A DNA stretch of 64,000 bases, taken from the NCBI GenBank assembly GCA_036488815.1, contig DASXGX010000141.1:1-64000 (forward strand). Direction: 5' to 3'. Positions 19,296 through 27,727 of the stretch are shown one piece after another. The notes under the pieces were generated by a model that saw nothing but the letters and a program-made list of their open reading frames with translations, was not told the DNA's origin and did no database searches. This stretch comes from Roseiarcus sp036488815. GTDB lineage: Bacteria > Pseudomonadota > Alphaproteobacteria > Rhizobiales > Beijerinckiaceae. The position numbers and the translations under genes were made by a program. The stretch's first letter is position 1. The number at the start of each line of letters is the position of its first letter.

Positions 19296-20132
19296 TCACC
19301 CTGCTCTCTCCCCGCGCGGCCGTGAGAGGGAGAATTGCGTCTCGAGCGTGCGCGCGTCGTAGAAGCCGGCGAACCGATCGAGCGCGCCCTGCCGCTGGAA
19401 GGCGGCGTATAGGAACGATCCCTCGGGGGGCCCGATCGAACGATCATAGCCCGAGCGCGCGATCAATTCGCTCCACAGATGCAGCATCGTCGAGGCGCGC
19501 GTCGCCGCCTCGACCTCCTCGCGATAGGCGGGGAGAAACGGCTTCCAGAAATGGTCCGGCTCGATCGGATAGAAATCCTCGAACGTGCGCGCGAAACGCG
19601 CGACGCCGTTGCGTTCGGCGATTTCGGTGAGCAGGAAGGGCCCGATCGCGCCCCAGGGCTGGTCGATGTCCGCCGCGCTCTCGGCCCTGGCGAGAATCTC
19701 GTTCAGCGTCGGATCGTCGGGCGGCAGTTTGAGGACGGCGTTGTTGACGACCGCTTCGCCGCGAAACGGCGGCTGGCGCGCCAGGACGATCAGTTCGCCA
19801 GCGAAGTCCGGCGTGCGCAGGCACACCATGTCCGAATCGACCCAGCAGCAGCCGGTCTCGCGGATCATGCGATAGCGGAACATGTCGGCGAAGGTGGCGA
19901 TCGACGGCTTTCCCCCGGCGTAATAGCGATGCGGCAGCGTTTCGTCGGGGCAAATCAGACGCGCGTCGGCGCGCTCGACGCCGGGCGGCGTCGCCAGTTC
20001 GCGGTCGTAGGCGTAGACGCGCAGGCGGGCGCCGAAATGCGCGAAGGAGGCGAGGCACGCGTAAGTGAGCGCGTCGAGCGGTCCGTGCCAGAACGTCGCA
20101 AGCGGCGGCGCGGCGGGGTCGCGTTCGGTCAC
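19296..20132 (-). CDS. Glycosyltransferase with DXD motif (Gly_transf_sug / Gb3 synthase-like)
   Basis: A 278-residue protein with the opening FWHGPLDALTYACLASFAHFG and the sugar-nucleotide metal motif WVDSDMVCL (about residue 105-113), typical of the DXD glycosyltransferases related to OCH1 and alpha-1,4-glycosyltransferases. It probably adds a sugar to a surface polysaccharide or lipid. The start is a GTG at 20132 that overlaps the stop of the upstream methyltransferase (GTGA, 20129-20132), which argues strongly for this start and for coupled translation. Confidence 0.85.
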   Translation of the reverse strand: MTERDPAAPPLATFWHGPLDALTYACLASFAHFGARLRVYAYDRELATPPGVERADARLICPDETLPHRYYAGGKPSIATFADMFRYRMIRETGCCWVDSDMVCLRTPDFAGELIVLARQPPFRGEAVVNNAVLKLPPDDPTLNEILARAESAADIDQPWGAIGPFLLTEIAERNGVARFARTFEDFYPIEPDHFWKPFLPAYREEVEAATRASTMLHLWSELIARSGYDRSIGPPEGSFLYAAFQRQGALDRFAGFYDARTLETQFSLSRPRGERAG

Positions 20133-20848
20133 AGGATGCGGCCCAGCACGTTGCGGTTGTCGTCTTCCCAGTCGTCGAAGAACGTCTCGCTGGTCAGATC
20201 GCCGCGCGAGACGAATTCGGCGTAGACGTCGAAAATCCAACTCGCATTGACGTCGTCGAGCAACAGGTGCTTGCCGCGCCGGCCGCGCGCGATGCGCAGG
20301 CAGTTTTCGATGTCGGCCCGGCACACGTCGTCGGTATGGCCGGCGTCGACGTGAAAAATGTCGAAGTCGAGATCGCTGCGGCGCTCCGCGAGATAGGGCA
20401 GCACTTCGCGCGAATCGCCGCGCCAGAAATGCACGCGCCCGGGAAATTCGGCGGCCAGATATTCGACGCAAGGTCCGGTGTAGGCGTGCTCGGCGAGATC
20501 GACGCCATGATAGATCAGGCCGGGATTGCCGGACAGCGCCAGCAGTGCGCTATGCCCGGCGTTGACGCCGACTTCGAGCAACTGGCGCTTGAAGCGCGTC
20601 GCGCGCCACAGATTGCGTCGCGCCGGCGCGAGATTCGCCTCCGGGGCGCGGCCGAGGAAATTCTCCTGCTTGTCCCAGTAGAAGATGTTGCCTTCCAGCG
20701 TCTCGCCGGTTTCCGCGACGATGCGGTTGAGCGCCTCGAGCCGATCCATGAAGCGTGGCGCAAGGATCTCCGACGCGTCGCGACGATCGATGGAATAATC
20801 GGGAAGCGGCACAGGCTTTCCGGGCAGCATTTTTCGGCCGTTGATCAA
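20129..20848 (-). CDS. Class I SAM-dependent methyltransferase
   Basis: A 239-residue protein. Motif I is LLEVGVNAGHSALLAL, motif II-like YHGVDLAEHAYT follows, and the acidic FDIFHVDAGHTDDV segment matches the Methyltransf_24 group. The TTG at 20848 is chosen because GGAGG lies seven bases upstream; an ATG at 20830 (MLPGKPVPL) has poorer spacing. It forms a two-gene operon with the glycosyltransferase, suggesting modification of a cell-surface or secreted glycan. The acceptor is unknown. Confidence 0.82.
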   Translation of the reverse strand: MINGRKMLPGKPVPLPDYSIDRRDASEILAPRFMDRLEALNRIVAETGETLEGNIFYWDKQENFLGRAPEANLAPARRNLWRATRFKRQLLEVGVNAGHSALLALSGNPGLIYHGVDLAEHAYTGPCVEYLAAEFPGRVHFWRGDSREVLPYLAERRSDLDFDIFHVDAGHTDDVCRADIENCLRIARGRRGKHLLLDDVNASWIFDVYAEFVSRGDLTSETFFDDWEDDNRNVLGRIL

Positions 20849-21156
20849 GGCGGCGCCTCCAGGCGCAATGTTGCGGCGCGGCTTCGCGCGGCGGAATCTT
20901 AGCCGACTTCTTTCCGGAAAACGGAAGGAATCGCAACCCCGATGGGGATCAACCCGGCTTGATCCGGCAAGGGGCTCCGATTTAAGGTTTTCCAGGGCAA
21001 ATAGGGCGCTTTGCGCCGATTTGGGCGGACGGATCAAAAATAGCGGACCTTGAGGGCGTCAGCCGCGGTGCGGCGGCGCGCGGGTCGTGCAGTGCGGCTC
21101 GAAGGGGGCGAGCGCGCGCTGCTGGAACAGGCGCGCCCCGCGAGACGTAACGCCGG
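20849..21156. other. Divergent intergenic region, 308 bp
   Basis: This region separates the leftward methyltransferase operon from the rightward DUF4239 gene and must hold both promoters. I see a TTCCG-GAAAA-CGGAA hairpin and some AT-rich patches (around 20970-21000 and 21035) but no gene and no clear promoter. Confidence 0.5.
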
Positions 21157-21918
21157 ATGAATTCGTTTTATGTCCCCTTCGTCATCGGCGCGCTCGCCTT
21201 CGGCGCCGGCCTCATCGGCCTCCAATTGCAGAAACTGCTGCCTGACCATCACACCGCGGACCGCTCGCGCGACATGATCGCGGCGATCTCCGGCCTGCTC
21301 GGCCTGCTGCTCGCCCTGGTGCTAGGCACGCTGATCGGGGCCAGCTACAGCTTCTATGCGACCCAGAAGTCCGAACTGGAGACCCTCGATGCGCGCGCGC
21401 TGCAATACGACGCCGCACTTGCCGCCTACGGAGCCGAAGCCCAGCCGGGCCGTGACGGCCTGCACGCCGCCATCCAGCAGGGATACGACATGTTCTGGGG
21501 CGCGGGCCAAGCCGATCCGCAGGCCCAGAGCGTCGCCGCCGCCTTTGCGGGCATGAAGAAAATGGATCAGTTCCTGCTTTCGTTGACGCCCAGGACGGAT
21601 GCGCAAAAGCAATTGCTTGCGACCGCGTCTTTCAATGCGGGCTGGATCGAGCAGACGCGGCTGTTGATGTCGCTACAGCTCGCCGCGCCGGTCTCGTGGC
21701 CCCTGATCGCCATCGTGGTCTCGTGGTCGCTGCTTCTGTTCTGCGGCTATGGGCTGCTCTCGCGGCTCAACGCGACCGTGCTCGCGACCCTTGCGCTGGG
21801 CGCTTTCGCGGTCGCCAGCGCGATGTTTCTCATCATAGAATTGAACCAGCCCTACACCGGATTCTTCCGGATGTCGCCGGCTGCGCTGGTTCAGACGCTC
21901 GACGCGATGAAGCAATAG
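21157..21918 (+). CDS. DUF4239 (bestrophin-like) membrane protein
   Basis: A 253-residue protein with two N-terminal hydrophobic helices (about 5-25 and 42-65), a central soluble region of ~110 residues and two C-terminal helices (about 180-225). The arrangement and the segment MIAAISGLLGLLLALVLGTL fit the DUF4239 family, described as bestrophin-like, with a possible anion-channel fold but no proven function. It stands alone, and its own promoter should lie in the preceding 308 bp. Confidence 0.75.
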   Translation: MNSFYVPFVIGALAFGAGLIGLQLQKLLPDHHTADRSRDMIAAISGLLGLLLALVLGTLIGASYSFYATQKSELETLDARALQYDAALAAYGAEAQPGRDGLHAAIQQGYDMFWGAGQADPQAQSVAAAFAGMKKMDQFLLSLTPRTDAQKQLLATASFNAGWIEQTRLLMSLQLAAPVSWPLIAIVVSWSLLLFCGYGLLSRLNATVLATLALGAFAVASAMFLIIELNQPYTGFFRMSPAALVQTLDAMKQ

Positions 21919-21988
21919 GCGCTAAAGGGCGGCGCCAGAATGTCGCCGCGTTCGGCGCCGACGATCACGTTCCGGAGTTCAGCCGTTC

Positions 21989-22558
21989 ATGCCAGCCGTG
22001 TGTCGCATCGAAGGTTTCGCAATCGTTTCCGTGGACGGCCACATCGCCGACCACAACGCGCATATGCCTGATTTCCTCAAGAACGACGAGGATCAGCGGT
22101 TCTTCGACGCCTCGCTCGATCGGGCGGAGCTTCTCGTGCACGGGCGCCATTCGCACGAGGGGCACGGAAATTCACATGAGCGCCGGCGCCTGATTCTCAC
22201 CCGCCGCGTGCCGGGCGTCGCGCCGAGCCCGGACATTCCCAACGCAATGTTTTGGAACCCGGCTGGTGTGAAGTTCAAGGCGGCCTGCGCCGCGCTCGGC
22301 TTCGACGGGGGCCTTGTCGCGGTGCTTGGTGGGCCGGAGGTCTATAGCCTCTTCCTCGAGATCGGCTACGACTGCTTCCACCTCACGCGCTCGCGCAACG
22401 TTTCGCTGCCGGGGGGACTGCCGGTGTTCGCGCACGGGCGCCACGGCGGCCCCGCGGAGGAAGCGCTGCGCCGCGCTGGCCTCGTTCCCGGTCCTGAGAA
22501 GACTCTCGACGAGGCCAAGGGCGTCACCCTCGTCAACTGGAGCCGCAAGGCCGACTAG
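21989..22558 (+). CDS. Dihydrofolate reductase-like protein (RibD C-terminal domain family)
   Basis: A 189-residue NADPH-dependent reductase-like protein. It begins VCRIEGFAIVSVDGHIAD, the usual first strand and loop of DHFR/RibD-C folds, and has the nucleotide-binding segment GLVAVLGGPEVYSLFL, followed by FHLTRSRNVSLPGG. Proteins of this group reduce pterin-, pyrimidine- or other substrates; a true folate reductase role cannot be claimed. It starts 70 bp after the DUF4239 gene. Confidence 0.8.
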   Translation: MPAVCRIEGFAIVSVDGHIADHNAHMPDFLKNDEDQRFFDASLDRAELLVHGRHSHEGHGNSHERRRLILTRRVPGVAPSPDIPNAMFWNPAGVKFKAACAALGFDGGLVAVLGGPEVYSLFLEIGYDCFHLTRSRNVSLPGGLPVFAHGRHGGPAEEALRRAGLVPGPEKTLDEAKGVTLVNWSRKAD

Positions 22559-22560
22559 CG

Positions 22561-22757
22561 CGCCTTCCGCATTGTGGTGGACGCGCCGAGCAGCTCTTTC
22601 CGTGATGCCCGGCCTTGTGCCGGGCATCCCAAGGCGATTGCAAAGCAATCGTCCGCACGCCGACCCAACGATTCTAGCGTCCTAGGGTCTATGTGACGGC
22701 GCCGCGTGGGTGGCCGGGACAAGCCCGGCCATGACGATTGTGCGTCAACCCATTTGC
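22561..22757. repeat. Dispersed repeat B, copy 2
   Basis: About 197 bp, in the opposite orientation to copy 1, beginning CCTTCCGCATTGTGGTGGAC and ending TGCGTCAACCCATTTGC. It contains the central GATTGCAAAGCAATC hairpin. It lies between convergent genes. Confidence 0.88.
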
Positions 22758-22790
22758 TCCTCCGCCGCCTGGCGCGACGCCTCCGTTCCC

Positions 22791-23516
22791 TCACGCCTCG
22801 GGCAAACGAGCCCCGACGATGGCGCGCCAGAATCCGCCGACGGAAAGCTCGAAACCGACGATGCTGTAATTCAGGTCGACGCTGTTGAGCACCTCGTAGG
22901 CGGAGTTGCGGCAGATCGAGACGATCGCGAGGCCGTTTTCCGTGAGCCGCTGCTCAGCGCCGCGCAGGAAGGCGCGCGTGATGGCGCCGTTCGGGTCGCA
23001 GAGGCTGTACTGCTCGATCGCGTTCTCCGGCATCTTGTCGATCAGCGGCGCGTTGAAGACGATAAAATCGAACTTCTCCCGCGGGATACGCTCGAACATG
23101 TCGGACTGGACGACGTCGACCTCGAGGCCGTTCTGCGCGGCGTTGTGCTTGATCGCTTCGACCGCCAGCGGCGAGATGTCGGAAGCCTTGAGCGTGACGT
23201 CCCAATTGGCCGCAATATAGAGCGAAATCGCGCCGCAGCCCGCCCCGATCTCCAACACCGACCGGATCGCGCTGGACTTCATCCCCCTGATGTTGCGGAG
23301 GAAAAACTCCGTGCTCGAATCCAAGGTCGGATGGTAGATCCCCGCGGGCGCGTCGATCGTCAACCCGTCGATGACGAACCGCGCCGGCTCGGCCTGCCGC
23401 TCGACCAGCGCGTTATGGGGCTGCGCGATGTCCATCGTCGACGTGTCGACCAACCTGGCGAGGCCCAGCGTCTCGAGAACCGACTCGCGCGCCTGTTGCT
23501 TGTTTCCGATATCCAT
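22791..23516 (-). CDS. SAM-dependent methyltransferase (small-domain / HemK-like)
   Basis: A 241-residue Rossmann methyltransferase. Motif I is VLEIGAGCGAISLYIA; ASDISPLAVEAIKHNAAQNG is motif II and its helix. The motif IV position, NPPF/Y in RNA and protein N-methylating relatives, reads NAPL here, so catalysis on an amide or base nitrogen is uncertain. An N-terminal ~85 residues precede the core, as in PrmC/PrmB-type enzymes. The ATG at 23516 is used; a GTG at 23528 is possible. Located between repeat B and an ABC permease gene. Confidence 0.78.
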   Translation of the reverse strand: MDIGNKQQARESVLETLGLARLVDTSTMDIAQPHNALVERQAEPARFVIDGLTIDAPAGIYHPTLDSSTEFFLRNIRGMKSSAIRSVLEIGAGCGAISLYIAANWDVTLKASDISPLAVEAIKHNAAQNGLEVDVVQSDMFERIPREKFDFIVFNAPLIDKMPENAIEQYSLCDPNGAITRAFLRGAEQRLTENGLAIVSICRNSAYEVLNSVDLNYSIVGFELSVGGFWRAIVGARLPEA

Positions 23517-23613
23517 CAGGGGGTTCACTCTTGTTGGCGGGTCCGCGACGCCGTGGGCGACGTCCCTCCCCCTCTTGCCGTATGCGAACGTTCGCCCGAC
23601 CAGCCGAGCGTCG

Positions 23614-24399
23614 TTACGTTTCGCGTCCGTGCGCGCTCTCGTGCCAATGCCGCAGCAAGACGTGCGAGAGCGCCGAAAGAAGCAGATAGATCGTAATTCC
23701 CGAGAAGGAAATCAACAACAGCGCGGCAAACATGCGCGCCACGTTGAGACGGAAGCCGGATTCGACGATGCGATAGGCCAGCCCCGCCCCGTGCCCCGCT
23801 GTGCCAGCGGCGATCTCGGCGACGATCGCGCCGATCAGGGCGAGGCCGCCGCCGATCCGCAAGCCGGCGAGGAAATAGGGCAGCGCGGACGGGACGCGCA
23901 ACCAGGCGAGCTCCTGCCACCGTGTCGCGCCATAAAGCTCGAAGAGATCGCGCAGGTTGCGGTCCGCCGACGACAGGCCGAGCGTCGTGTTGGCGAGAAT
24001 GGGGAAGAAGGCGACGAGAAAGGCGACCACCAGCACCGCCGTGCCGGCGCTGAGGTAAATGAGCAGCAACGGCGCGATGGCGACGACCGGCGTCACCTGC
24101 ATCGCGACGGCGAAGGGAAAGAAGGCCCGCTCGACGAAACGCCATTGCGCGAACACCATCGCGAGCGCGACGCCGACGACCACCGCCGCCGCCAGGGCCT
24201 CGAAGGTGATCGAGAGCGTGACGACCAGCGAGCCGGAAAGCACGCCCCAATCCTTGATCAGCGTGAGGATGACCAGGCTCGGCGCCGGCATGATGTAAGG
24301 GGGAACGTCGTAGACGCGCACCACCGCCTCCCACGCGAGGAGGGCGAGAGCGAGCGCGAGGAAAGGGAGCAGATATTCGACGAACTCGTGGCGCGTCAT
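23614..24399 (-). CDS. ABC transporter permease (SsuC/TauC/ThiX type)
   Basis: A 261-residue inner-membrane permease with about six helices. The EAA-loop region (LFELYGATRWQELAWLRVPS, then LPYFLAGLRIGGGLALIGAI) marks the ATPase-docking site of the nitrate/sulfonate/taurine/hydroxymethylpyrimidine uptake family. It overlaps the ATPase gene by 4 bases (ATGA, 24396-24399). No substrate-binding protein gene is adjacent; an NMT1/THI5-type binding protein is encoded at 40.3-41.4 kb and could be the partner, which is inference. Confidence 0.9.
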   Translation of the reverse strand: MTRHEFVEYLLPFLALALALLAWEAVVRVYDVPPYIMPAPSLVILTLIKDWGVLSGSLVVTLSITFEALAAAVVVGVALAMVFAQWRFVERAFFPFAVAMQVTPVVAIAPLLLIYLSAGTAVLVVAFLVAFFPILANTTLGLSSADRNLRDLFELYGATRWQELAWLRVPSALPYFLAGLRIGGGLALIGAIVAEIAAGTAGHGAGLAYRIVESGFRLNVARMFAALLLISFSGITIYLLLSALSHVLLRHWHESAHGRET

Positions 24400-25229
24400 G
24401 TCGACCCGCCCTTGACCAGCGGCGTTTCGGGCTGCATCGCCATCGCCTCGTGCAGCGCCAGCGAGGTCTCGCGGCACTTCTCGGCGTAGGCGGGGCTCAG
24501 CCGGAACTCGACATCGCGCGGCAGCGGGTGATCGACGTTGATCTCCGCGACGGCGCGGCCGGGCCGCGGCGCGAAGACGACGATCCGGTTCGAGAGATAG
24601 ACGCTCTCGATCACCGAATGGGTGACGAAAATCACCGTCGTCCGCAGCGCGCATTTGAGCGACACCAATTCGTCGTTCAACTTCGTGCGCGTGATCTCGT
24701 CGAGCGCGGCGAACGGTTCGTCCATCAAGAGCACGGCCGGACGCGTGACGAGGGCGCGCGCGATCGAGGCGCGCATTTTCATGCCGCCCGACAATTCCCT
24801 GGGGTAGGCTTTGGCGAAGGCCGACAGGCCGACCATGTCGAGCGCTTCCTCGACCCGCGGGCGCGCCTTGTCCTTCGACTCGCCTTTGAGCCGCAGCGGC
24901 AGCCATACGTTGGAGAAGACGCTCGCCCACGGCATCAAGGTGGGCTCCTGGAAGACGAAGCTCAGCGTCGGCCGCTCGCCTCGCCAGGCGATCTCGCCCT
25001 GGGTCGGCGCCGTCAGACCGGCGAGCAGGCGGAGCACGGTCGATTTTCCGCAACCCGACGGACCGAGGAGGGACAGAAACTCCCCGTCGCGAACCTCGAT
25101 GTCGACGCCGCGCAGCGCTTGCACTTTGTTGCCGAACACCTTGTCGACGCCGCGTAGCGTCGCCAGCGGCGAGGAGGCCGCGAGACCCGGCGACGTTGCG
25201 AGGGGAGCCGAGGTCTGGGTCAGCGGCAT
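24396..25229 (-). CDS. ABC transporter ATP-binding protein (SsuB/TauB type)
   Basis: A 277-residue ATPase. Walker A GPSGCGKST, Q-loop FVFQEPTLMPWASV, signature LSGGM, Walker B VLLMDEPFAALDE and the switch histidine in VIFVTHSV are all intact. It energises the permease encoded immediately downstream (4 bp overlap). The N-terminal ~25 residues before ATLRGVDKVF are poorly conserved and the start could be internal. Confidence 0.92.
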   Translation of the reverse strand: MPLTQTSAPLATSPGLAASSPLATLRGVDKVFGNKVQALRGVDIEVRDGEFLSLLGPSGCGKSTVLRLLAGLTAPTQGEIAWRGERPTLSFVFQEPTLMPWASVFSNVWLPLRLKGESKDKARPRVEEALDMVGLSAFAKAYPRELSGGMKMRASIARALVTRPAVLLMDEPFAALDEITRTKLNDELVSLKCALRTTVIFVTHSVIESVYLSNRIVVFAPRPGRAVAEINVDHPLPRDVEFRLSPAYAEKCRETSLALHEAMAMQPETPLVKGGST

Positions 25230-25479
25230 GGGGAGACGACGCTTCGTCGAGCGAAGACGATCAGGCGCGGGCGCAGCGAACGTAAAGAGAACACGTTAGC
25301 GTGATCGAATGCCGTTCCCACGTTCCCTTACCCACATTCGCTACCGGCGCCTTGCAAAGGACGCCCTTGATACAAGCAAAAACGTATCTGTCTCCCCGGC
25401 ACACGTCAAATTGCCGGACGCTCCGCCGGCGCCCGCCGACGATGGCAAAGAGCGCGGGCGCCGATCGCCTTCAAGGGCG

Positions 25480-25653
25480 TTAGGGATCGTCTCGCACGTA
25501 TATGACGTCGGCCGTCAAGAGATCGGCCCACGCCTCAGCGCCCTTGATCGCGAGCCTGGCGCTATCGACCCCGGTCGCCGCCAGCGACGCCTCGACGCTC
25601 GCATCTTTGGATTGGCCTCTGATGAAATAAAGCTCTCCCTTCTTTTCGATCAT
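25480..25653 (-). CDS. Small hypothetical protein, 57 aa
   Basis: A 57-residue acidic protein starting MIEKKGELYFIRGQ. The ATG at 25653 has a near-ideal AGGAGAGG site eight bases upstream, which is the main support; a GTG at 25716 would extend it by 21 residues. It probably folds as a small beta-alpha protein. No family recognised. It lies alone, with 250 bp to the ABC ATPase start and over 500 bp on the other side. Confidence 0.5.
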   Translation of the reverse strand: MIEKKGELYFIRGQSKDASVEASLAATGVDSARLAIKGAEAWADLLTADVIYVRDDP

Positions 25654-26189
25654 AATCCAAGCCTCTCCTGGCGGCGGAGAGGACTCGGTTTGCGTAAGAC
25701 TACGAATTTCGACCACTGCGACCCCATTGCTCTCGGCTTCCCATTTTGCTCCTAAGCCTCACGCCAATCGCGCGGACACGGCCCGCATCTCGGATCGCCC
25801 GCACAAGATCAAGACATGGGAAAGAAGGCTGCAACGTTTGCCCCGCCGCCGGTTAGGGCGACGGGGCAAACCTAGCGGTCGGTCGCTTACGCACATCGCA
25901 CCAGGTGCGTCAGTTGGGCCAACCGCGGCCTTGCGGCCTACTGTTTATAGAACTCTGTTGTCGCTGTTTTTGTTCCCGCCTCGCGGATCGCGTGCCGGGT
26001 CGGCGGCGCTCATTCTCCAATTCGTGTTACAAGCGTGTTCCCCGAAGTTTTTGCACTCTATGGAACGCGTTGGAATTGCTGTAGCGAGTTGCGTTTTGTT
26101 CGAACCAATGCCGTCACTGCGAGCGAAGCGAAGCCATCGAGCGGCACGCTCCTCGCAATGACGATCGCAACGAAATCAAGGTGATTGGT
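25654..26189. other. Gene-poor intergenic region, 536 bp
   Basis: No convincing gene. A rightward open frame covering most of it has low-complexity, Arg/Ser/Pro-rich translation and no ribosome site. The region has patches of lower GC (about 25930-26110) and ends in a copy of short repeat C (26112-26163). It presumably holds promoters for the small gene on the left and the methyltransferase on the right. Confidence 0.5.
26112..26163. repeat. Dispersed short repeat C, copy 1
   Basis: A 52 bp inverted repeat with CGTCACTGCGAGCGAAGCGA at one end and CCTCGCAATGACG at the other. The same element, or its half, occurs at 31848, 40039 and 58371. Confidence 0.75.
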
Positions 26190-26957
26190 ATGGCGGCAGG
26201 CGAACCTGCAAAGGCGAATTCAAGGGACTACGTGTCGGAGGGGCTCGAAGCGCCGAAGCTCGACGCCCTCTTCCCCAACATGATCGTCGGCGACACCGCC
26301 GCGCTGACCTGGCCCTACTTCCGGCGCGGGATCGGCCACACGTGGTACACCGACCGGCGCGACCCGCAGATCGGCTTCATCAACCGCGACGAGGCGGCGG
26401 TTCTCTACAGCAACGCGCGGCTGTTCGCGGGCCGGCGCGGGATCGAGATCGGCGCCTGGCGAGGCTGGTCGACCTGCCATCTCGTCGCCGCGGGCCTCGC
26501 CTCGCTGCATGTCGTCGAGCCCAAACTGCGCGAGGACGCGTGGCGGCGCGAATTTTCGGCCGCGGTCGAAGGCGCCGGCGCTGGCCGTGCGATTCTCGTC
26601 GCCGGCGAAAGTCCGGCCGCCGTGCAGGAACTCGGGCAGAGCGGCGCGCGTTGGTCGTTCGCTTTCATCGACGGCGACCATGACGGCGATGCGCCCGCGC
26701 GGGACGCGCTCGCCTGCGAGCCCTATCTCGAGGCGACCGCGATGGTTCTTTTCCACGATCTCGTCTCGCCGCACGTCGCGGCCGGACTGCGCGCGCTCGG
26801 AGGGCGGGGATGGCGCGTCATGGTCTACCAGACCGCGCAGATGATGGGCGTCGCCTGGCGCGGCGACATTGAGCCGGTCCGGCATATCCCGGACCCGACG
26901 CAGACCTGGAGCGTGCCCGCCCATATCGAGGGATTGCCGATCAGCCCCCTTCCCTAA
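26190..26957 (+). CDS. Class I SAM-dependent methyltransferase (Methyltransf_24 type)
   Basis: A 255-residue protein. A Rossmann glycine motif GIEIGAWRGWSTCHLVAAG is near residue 90, followed by an acidic FAFIDGDHDGDAPARD segment and LFHDLVSP, which match the Methyltransf_24 group seen with glycan or phospholipid modification genes. The first ~75 residues form a separate N-terminal region. AAGGTGA precedes the ATG at 26190. It is followed after 26 bp by a c-type cytochrome gene, with no obvious functional link. Confidence 0.78.
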   Translation: MAAGEPAKANSRDYVSEGLEAPKLDALFPNMIVGDTAALTWPYFRRGIGHTWYTDRRDPQIGFINRDEAAVLYSNARLFAGRRGIEIGAWRGWSTCHLVAAGLASLHVVEPKLREDAWRREFSAAVEGAGAGRAILVAGESPAAVQELGQSGARWSFAFIDGDHDGDAPARDALACEPYLEATAMVLFHDLVSPHVAAGLRALGGRGWRVMVYQTAQMMGVAWRGDIEPVRHIPDPTQTWSVPAHIEGLPISPLP

Positions 26958-26983
26958 GTACGCCAGCCAAGGAGGAGACCGCC

Positions 26984-27511
26984 ATGCCGCTTTTTCCACT
27001 TCGCTTGCTCGCCGGCGCCCTCGCGCTCGGGGCGGTCTCCTCAGGAGCCGCCGCGGCGGACGAGGCGCAAATCCAGCGCGGCAAATATCTCGTCTCGATC
27101 GCCGGCTGCTCGGATTGCCACACGCCCGGCGGCATGATGGGGAAGTCCGACATGACGCGCTATCTCGGCGGATCGGACACCGGCTTCGCGATCCCCGGCG
27201 CCGGCGTCTTCATCGGCCAGAATCTGACGCCCGACCGCGAGACCGGCATCGGCGACTGGAGCAGCGCCGACATCGTGAAGACGTTGCGCACAGGCAAGCG
27301 GCCGGATGGACGCACGTTGAGCGGCGTGATGCCGGTCTTCGCCCAACTCACCGACCCGGACGTCGAGGCGATCGCCGCCTTTCTCCAGAGCCTGCCGGCG
27401 GTGAAGAACAAGGTCGCCGGGCCGCTCAAGCCGGGCGACAAGGTGAACGTCTTCGTCTCGGTGGTGCTGCCGCCGGACGTCTACAACGCGCTGCCCGCGC
27501 CGAAGAAATAG
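26984..27511 (+). CDS. Periplasmic c-type cytochrome
   Basis: A 175-residue exported monohaem cytochrome c. A signal peptide (about 1-25, ending GAAAA) precedes the haem-binding GCSDCH (Cys42, Cys45, His46). The likely sixth ligand is Met116 in GVMPVF. The pattern RGKYLVSIAGCSDCHTPGG resembles the cytochrome subunits of membrane alcohol/aldehyde or isoquinoline-type dehydrogenases, but no dehydrogenase gene is adjacent. It may be an electron shuttle of its own. GGAGGAGA lies upstream of the ATG. Confidence 0.9.
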   Translation: MPLFPLRLLAGALALGAVSSGAAAADEAQIQRGKYLVSIAGCSDCHTPGGMMGKSDMTRYLGGSDTGFAIPGAGVFIGQNLTPDRETGIGDWSSADIVKTLRTGKRPDGRTLSGVMPVFAQLTDPDVEAIAAFLQSLPAVKNKVAGPLKPGDKVNVFVSVVLPPDVYNALPAPKK

Positions 27512-27534
27512 AGCCTGCGGCTGGGCGGTGATGG

Positions 27535-27719
27535 CATTTGCATTCTGGTGGACGCGCCGAGCAGCTCTTTTCGTGTTGCCCGGGCGCCCACGTCGAGCCG
27601 ACGATTCTAACGTCATAGGGTCTATGTGACGGCGCCGCGTAGGTGGCCGGGACAAGCCCGGCCATGACGGTGACGGCGCCGCGTGGGTGGCCGGGACAAG
27701 CCCGGCCATGACGGTGTGC
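27535..27719. repeat. Dispersed repeat B, copy 3, with internal tandem duplication
   Basis: A shortened B unit whose GTGACGGCGCCGCG...GCCCGGCCATGACG arm (about 43 bp) is present twice in tandem (about 27627-27669 and 27670-27714), while the central hairpin half is deleted. It lies between the convergent cytochrome and aldo/keto reductase genes. Confidence 0.8.
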
Positions 27720-27727
27720 GGTCTCGC

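Noticed and set aside
19109..19630. A frame through repeat A copy 2 with WMPAFAGMT-like peptide
   Set aside because: Its recognisable part is only the translated repeat and the rest is antisense to the glycosyltransferase gene.
25727..26161. A 144-codon rightward frame in the intergenic region
   Set aside because: No ribosome site, no conserved look, and its end is repeat C; treated as non-coding.
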